From Streptomyces orinoci (GTDB lineage: Bacteria > Actinomycetota > Actinomycetes > Streptomycetales > Streptomycetaceae), in the NCBI RefSeq assembly GCF_003121295.1, contig NZ_PHNC01000017.1, positions 1 through 64,000 on the forward strand: a stretch of 64,000 nucleotides of DNA, read 5' to 3'. Made by a program: the position numbers and the translations under genes. Below, in pieces: positions 60,218 through 64,000 of the stretch. The notes below the pieces were generated by a model. That model was not told the DNA's origin. It saw nothing but the letters and a program-made list of their open reading frames with translations, and ran no database searches. The first letter of the stretch is position 1; each line of letters starts with the position of its first letter.

Positions 60218-61366
60218 ATGACCTCCACCCTGCTCACCGAGGACCAGCAGGCCCTGGTGGAAACCACCCTGGACTTCGCCCAGGACCAGCTGGCCCCGCA
60301 CGCCCTGGACTGGGACCGGGACAAGCACTTCCCCGTGGATGTCCTGCGCAAGGCCGCCGGGCTCGGCCTCGGTGGCGTCTACGTCCGTGAGGAGTACGGC
60401 GGTTCGGGCCTCAGCCGTGCCGATGGTGTCCTGGTCTTCGAGACCCTGGCATCGGGCTGCCCGTCCATCGCCGGATACCTGTCCATCCACAACATGGTCG
60501 CCTGGATGATCGACCGCTATGGCGATGCCGCCCAGCGCGAGCGGTGGCTGCCCCGGCTGTGCGCGATGGACGACCTCGCCAGCTACTGCCTGACCGAACC
60601 GGGCGCCGGCTCGGACGCGGCGGCCCTCACCACCCGCGCCGTACGGGACGGCGACGGCTATGTGCTGACCGGCGTCAAGCAGTTCATCTCCGGCGCGGGT
60701 GCCTCTCAGGTCTATGTGGTGATGGCGCGCACCGGCGGTGACGGTGCCGAGGGTGTTTCCGCGTTCCTCGTCGACAAGGACGACCCCGGTCTCACCTTCG
60801 GCCCGAACGAACGGAAGATGGGCTGGAACGCCCAGCCCACCCGCCAGATCGTCCTGGACGCGGTGCGGGTGCCCGCCGACCGGCTGCTCGGCCGCGAGGG
60901 CGAGGGCTTCCGGATCGCGATGAACGGCCTGAACGGCGGCCGCCTCGGCATCGCCGCCTGCTCGCTCGGCGGTGCCCGCAGCGCCCTCGACCGGAGCCTG
61001 GCCCACCTCGCCGACCGCGAGGCGTTCGGCGCGCGGCTCCTGGATGCCCAGGCGCTGCGGTTCCGGCTCGCCGACATGGCGACCGAGCTGGCCGCCGCCC
61101 GCGCCCTGGTCCAGCAGGCAGCCCAGGCCCTGGACCGGGGCGACCCACAGGCGCCGTACCTCTGCGCCATGGCCAAGCGGTTCGCCACCGACACCGGGTA
61201 TTCGGTCGCCGACCGCGCCCTCCAGTTGCACGGCGGCTATGGCTACCTCAGCGAGTACGGCATCGAGAAGATCGTCCGCGACCTGCGGGTCCACCGGATC
61301 CTGGAAGGAACCAACGAGATCATGCGTGTCATCGTGGCCCGTGGTCTGACGGAGGCGTTCGGATGA
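60218..61366 (+). CDS. Isobutyryl-CoA/acyl-CoA dehydrogenase
   Basis: 382 residues, full-length FAD-dependent acyl-CoA dehydrogenase: SYCLTEPGAGSDAAALTTRA, VLTGVKQFISGAGASQVYVV, QLHGGYGYLSEYGIEKIVRD, and RILEGTNEIMRVIVARGL with the active-site Glu. It introduces the double bond in isobutyryl-CoA to give methacrylyl-CoA. It overlaps the hydrolase gene by ATGA. Medium chain or 2-methylbutyryl substrates are alternatives, but the operon supports valine degradation. Confidence 0.93.
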   Translation: MTSTLLTEDQQALVETTLDFAQDQLAPHALDWDRDKHFPVDVLRKAAGLGLGGVYVREEYGGSGLSRADGVLVFETLASGCPSIAGYLSIHNMVAWMIDRYGDAAQRERWLPRLCAMDDLASYCLTEPGAGSDAAALTTRAVRDGDGYVLTGVKQFISGAGASQVYVVMARTGGDGAEGVSAFLVDKDDPGLTFGPNERKMGWNAQPTRQIVLDAVRVPADRLLGREGEGFRIAMNGLNGGRLGIAACSLGGARSALDRSLAHLADREAFGARLLDAQALRFRLADMATELAAARALVQQAAQALDRGDPQAPYLCAMAKRFATDTGYSVADRALQLHGGYGYLSEYGIEKIVRDLRVHRILEGTNEIMRVIVARGLTEAFG

Positions 61367-62439
61367 CCGGAAGCGAAGAGGCCGTCCTGTTCCACACCGC
61401 CGGACGGGCCGCCCACATCACACTCAACCGGCCCAGGGCCCTCAACGCCCTGAACCATGCGATGGTCCGCCGTATCGACGAGGCGCTCAAGGTCTGGGAG
61501 CGTGACCCGGCCGTGGAGACCGTGGTCATCACGGGGGCGGGGGAGCGCGGCCTGTGCGCGGGCGGCGACATCCGGAGCATTCACGATGACGCCCGTGACG
61601 GCGACGGTACCGCCTCCGCCGCGTTCTGGCGGGACGAGTACCGCCTCAACGCCCGTATCGCCCGTTATCCCAAGCCATATGTGGCCGTCATGGACGGCAT
61701 CGTGATGGGCGGCGGGGTCGGCCTCTCCGCGCACGGCAGTGTCCGGATCGTCACCGAACGCTCGCGGATCGCCATGCCGGAGACGGGCATCGGCTTCGTC
61801 CCGGACGTCGGGGGCACCTATCTGCTCGGCCTGGCTCCGGGCGAGCTGGGCACTCATCTGGCGCTGACCGGCGAGCCCATCCGCGCCGGTGACGCCCTGT
61901 TCTGCGGGCTGGCCGACCACTTCGTACCCGCCGCCGCGCTCCGGGATTTCCTGGACGACCTCGCCGGCGCTTCCGTACGAGAAGCCCTCCACCGTCATGT
62001 ACAGCCGCCGCCCCGGAGCGAGTTGGCCGACCGACGGGAATGGATCGACTTCTGCTATGCCGCCGGCACGGTGGAGGAGATCGTCGACCGGTTGCTCGGT
62101 CATGGCGATCCGGCGGCCAAGGCAGCCGCAGAGACCCTGCTCGCCAAGTCGCCCACCGCGCTGAAGGTCACCCTCGCCGCACTGCGCCGGGCCCGGCCTC
62201 TCGGTTCGCTGGAGCGGGTCCTTGACCAGGAGTACCGCGTCTCCTGCGCCGCACTGCGCACCCGCGATCTGGTGGAGGGCATCCGTGCCCAGGTCATCGA
62301 CAAGGATCGCGATCCGCACTGGTCGCCGGCCACCCTGGCCGAGGTGACCGACGCCGATGTGGACCGCTTCTTCGCCCCGCTCGGCGAGCGTGAACTCGGA
62401 CTCGCCGGGCCCGACGCCACCACGGAGGTGGCCTGGTGA
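61363..62439 (+). CDS. 3-hydroxyisobutyryl-CoA hydrolase
   Basis: 358 residues in the crotonase fold with the HIBCH-type features: RPRALNALNHAMVRRIDEAL, GLCAGGDIRSIHDDARDGDG, YPKPYVAVMDGIVMGGGVGL, and MPETGIGFVPDVGGTYLLG with the catalytic Glu/Asp. It is longer than enoyl-CoA hydratases because of a C-terminal extension (FLD/AALRTRDLVEGIRAQVID). It releases free 3-hydroxyisobutyrate for the following dehydrogenase. Both ends overlap neighbours (ATGA, GTGA). Confidence 0.92.
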   Translation: MTGSEEAVLFHTAGRAAHITLNRPRALNALNHAMVRRIDEALKVWERDPAVETVVITGAGERGLCAGGDIRSIHDDARDGDGTASAAFWRDEYRLNARIARYPKPYVAVMDGIVMGGGVGLSAHGSVRIVTERSRIAMPETGIGFVPDVGGTYLLGLAPGELGTHLALTGEPIRAGDALFCGLADHFVPAAALRDFLDDLAGASVREALHRHVQPPPRSELADRREWIDFCYAAGTVEEIVDRLLGHGDPAAKAAAETLLAKSPTALKVTLAALRRARPLGSLERVLDQEYRVSCAALRTRDLVEGIRAQVIDKDRDPHWSPATLAEVTDADVDRFFAPLGERELGLAGPDATTEVAW

Positions 62440-63332
62440 GCCGTACCGTCGCATTCGTCGGACTCGGGCACATGGGCGCACCCATGGCCGCCGGCCTGGT
62501 CAGAGCGGGCTATCACGTGCTCGGCCATGACCTCGTGCCCGCCGCTGTGGACGGCGCCGCGCGGGCGGGCGTTGAGCCCGCGTCCTCCGCGGCCGGTGCT
62601 GTCGAGCACGCCGAGGTGGTCATCACCATGCTCCCGGCGGGCCGTCATGTCCTGGACCTCTATGCCACCCTCCTGTCGGCGGCCCGGCCGGGCACTCTCT
62701 TCGTGGACTGCTCCACCATCGATGTCGCCGACGCCCGCACCGCCCACCAACGCGCCGTCGCGGCCGGGATGCGGGCACTGGACGCGCCGGTCTCGGGCGG
62801 TGTGCTGGGTGCCGAGGCGGCCACGCTCACTTTCATGGCCGGTGGGGGCGAGGCGGAGTTCGCCGAGGCGCGGCCGCTGCTGGAGGCCATGGGCAAGAAG
62901 GCCGTCCACTGCGGTGGTCCGGGCGCCGGGCAGGCCGCCAAGATCTGCAACAACATGATCCTCGGTATCTCCATGATCGCCGTCAGCGAGGCGTTCGTCC
63001 TCGGCGAGAGCCTTGGGCTGTCCCATCAGGCGCTGTTCGACGTGGCCTCCACGGCGTCCGGGCAGTGCTGGGCACTGAGCGCCAACTGTCCCGTTCCCGG
63101 CCCCGTGCCGACCAGCCCCGCCAACCGCGCCTATCGCCCGGGCTTCGCCGCCTCCCTCATGGCAAAGGACCTGGGGCTGGCCGCCAACGCGGCCCGGTCG
63201 GGCGGCGTCCGCGCCGAACTCGGTCTCCGCGCCGCCGAGTTGTATGCGGCCTACGCCGAACAAGTGGGCGCCACGGAGGACTTCTCCGGCATCGTACGTA
63301 CCATCAGGGACCAGAGCGGAGAACAGGTATGA
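62436..63332 (+). CDS. mmsB: 3-hydroxyisobutyrate dehydrogenase
   Basis: 298 residues of the beta-hydroxyacid dehydrogenase family from the GTG at 62436. Motifs: [60 protein letters not shown] with catalytic Lys, and [16 protein letters not shown]. It makes methylmalonate semialdehyde, the substrate of MmsA encoded at the head of the operon. Distinguished from glxR (700-1590) by operon context and by the [16 protein letters not shown] segment. Confidence 0.95.
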   Translation: MSRTVAFVGLGHMGAPMAAGLVRAGYHVLGHDLVPAAVDGAARAGVEPASSAAGAVEHAEVVITMLPAGRHVLDLYATLLSAARPGTLFVDCSTIDVADARTAHQRAVAAGMRALDAPVSGGVLGAEAATLTFMAGGGEAEFAEARPLLEAMGKKAVHCGGPGAGQAAKICNNMILGISMIAVSEAFVLGESLGLSHQALFDVASTASGQCWALSANCPVPGPVPTSPANRAYRPGFAASLMAKDLGLAANAARSGGVRAELGLRAAELYAAYAEQVGATEDFSGIVRTIRDQSGEQV

Positions 63333-64000
63333 GCACCGAACCGGCCGTCGAGTACGAGACGATCCTCGTCGAGCGCAAGGGCCGCACCGCCCTGCTCACC
63401 CTCAACCGCCCCAAGGCCCTCAACGCGCTCAACCTCCAGGTCATGAACGAGGTCGTGGCCGCCACCGAGGCCCTGGACCGGGACCCGGAGTGCGGCTGCA
63501 TCGTGATCACCGGTTCGGCGAAGGCGTTCGCGGCCGGAGCGGACATCAAGGAGATGCAGCCGCAGGGATACCTGGACATGTATCTCACCGACTGGTTCGC
63601 GGCCTGGGACCGGCTGGGGCAACTGCGTACCCCGACCATCGCCGCCGTGGCCGGATACGCCCTCGGTGGCGGCTGTGAACTCGCCATGCTCTGCGACATC
63701 CTGCTCGCCGCCGACACCGCCGTCTTCGGCCAGCCGGAGATCAAGCTCGGCGTGATTCCCGGCATCGGCGGTTCCCAGCGGCTGACCCGGGCCGTCGGCA
63801 AGGCCAAGGCCATGGAACTGTGCCTGACCGGGCGCACCATGGACGCGATGGAGGCCGAGAGTGCCGGGCTTGTCTCCCGGATCGTCCCCGCGGTTGAACT
63901 GCTCGCCGAGGCCCTGGCCGTCGCCGAGGTCGTCGCCGGGATGTCGCTGCCGGTGGCGATGATGGCCAAGGAGGCCGTCGGACGGGCCTTCGAGACCACG
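63329..64000 (+). CDS. Enoyl-CoA hydratase (partial at the right edge)
   Basis: 224 codons visible from the ATG at 63329, which overlaps the mmsB stop. Crotonase fold: [60 protein letters not shown], and [20 protein letters not shown] with both catalytic Glu. It hydrates enoyl-CoA such as methacrylyl-CoA, the step between the acyl-CoA dehydrogenase and the hydrolase. About 30-35 C-terminal residues lie beyond the window. Confidence 0.93.
   Translation, partial: MSTEPAVEYETILVERKGRTALLTLNRPKALNALNLQVMNEVVAATEALDRDPECGCIVITGSAKAFAAGADIKEMQPQGYLDMYLTDWFAAWDRLGQLRTPTIAAVAGYALGGGCELAMLCDILLAADTAVFGQPEIKLGVIPGIGGSQRLTRAVGKAKAMELCLTGRTMDAMEAESAGLVSRIVPAVELLAEALAVAEVVAGMSLPVAMMAKEAVGRAFETT

Overview
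The window looks like a chromosome segment of a Streptomyces-type actinomycete. It is very GC-rich, with strong G/C bias at third codon positions, frequent GTG starts, ATGA/GTGA overlaps and actinomycete-typical families (DUF397 beside an XRE/DUF5753 regulator, DUF5955-like and DUF6126-like proteins, an RNase Sa-type secreted ribonuclease). It also carries a dispersed GC-rich intergenic palindrome that I recognise from Streptomyces genomes. All identifications come from reading the sequence; no database search was run.

1-24.7 kb is dominated by purine-ring and glyoxylate metabolism. It holds the glyoxylate/tartronate-semialdehyde genes (gcl-type enzyme, glxR, hyi; minus strand), a uricase operon beginning with a fused OHCU decarboxylase/5-hydroxyisourate hydrolase (9062-10798), a guanine/8-oxoguanine deaminase, an NCS2 permease, malate synthase, an IclR-family (AllR-like) regulator, allantoinase and allantoicase. 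Together these could take guanine/urate to allantoin, allantoate, ureidoglycolate and glyoxylate, then to glycerate or malate. A 17-bp palindrome (TTCAAC-N5-GTTGAA type) lies before both the urate operon and allantoinase. Interspersed are an amidinotransferase, an EamA exporter, a C39-type secreted protein, and an XRE-cupin regulator divergent from a secreted ribonuclease with a double palindrome between them.

24.9-31.6 kb is a sugar block: KDPG/KHG aldolase, GntR/HutC regulator, lipoprotein-permease-ATPase importer, ROK kinase and a membrane protein. 31.6-33.7 kb holds an SDR protein lacking its catalytic YxxxK, a divergent regulator and a VOC protein.

33.7-42.1 kb is the most unusual part. 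Two nearly identical M-box (Mg2+) riboswitches form a 282-bp inverted repeat and point outward from an ABC transporter with a duplicated permease. Each is followed by the same type of 26-residue leader peptide. The left one faces a small Cys-rich protein and a regulator that fuses an MgtC-C-terminal (ACT-like) domain to an OmpR-type winged helix. The right one faces an NRAMP-related protein with a DNDAG motif (the Mg2+-transporting NRMT type) and a free-standing MgtC-C-terminal domain protein. I read this as a magnesium-homeostasis island.

42.1-58 kb is a mosaic of working genes and decayed DNA. Working genes include a desaturase/reductase pair with a PucR-type regulator, CsbD, BrkB, GNAT, a cold-shock cassette, a MerR-like protein and a NiCoT transporter. 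Decayed pieces include STAND-ATPase, transposase (IS5-like, IS110), GlgX-like, glutamate-synthase-like, PcaD and cold-shock fragments, plus an orphan excisionase-like gene between 28-bp direct repeats. 58.3-64 kb begins with a cobalamin riboswitch followed by a tightly overlapping valine/isobutyryl-CoA catabolic operon (mmsA, acyl-CoA dehydrogenase, 3-hydroxyisobutyryl-CoA hydrolase, mmsB, enoyl-CoA hydratase) that runs off the right edge.
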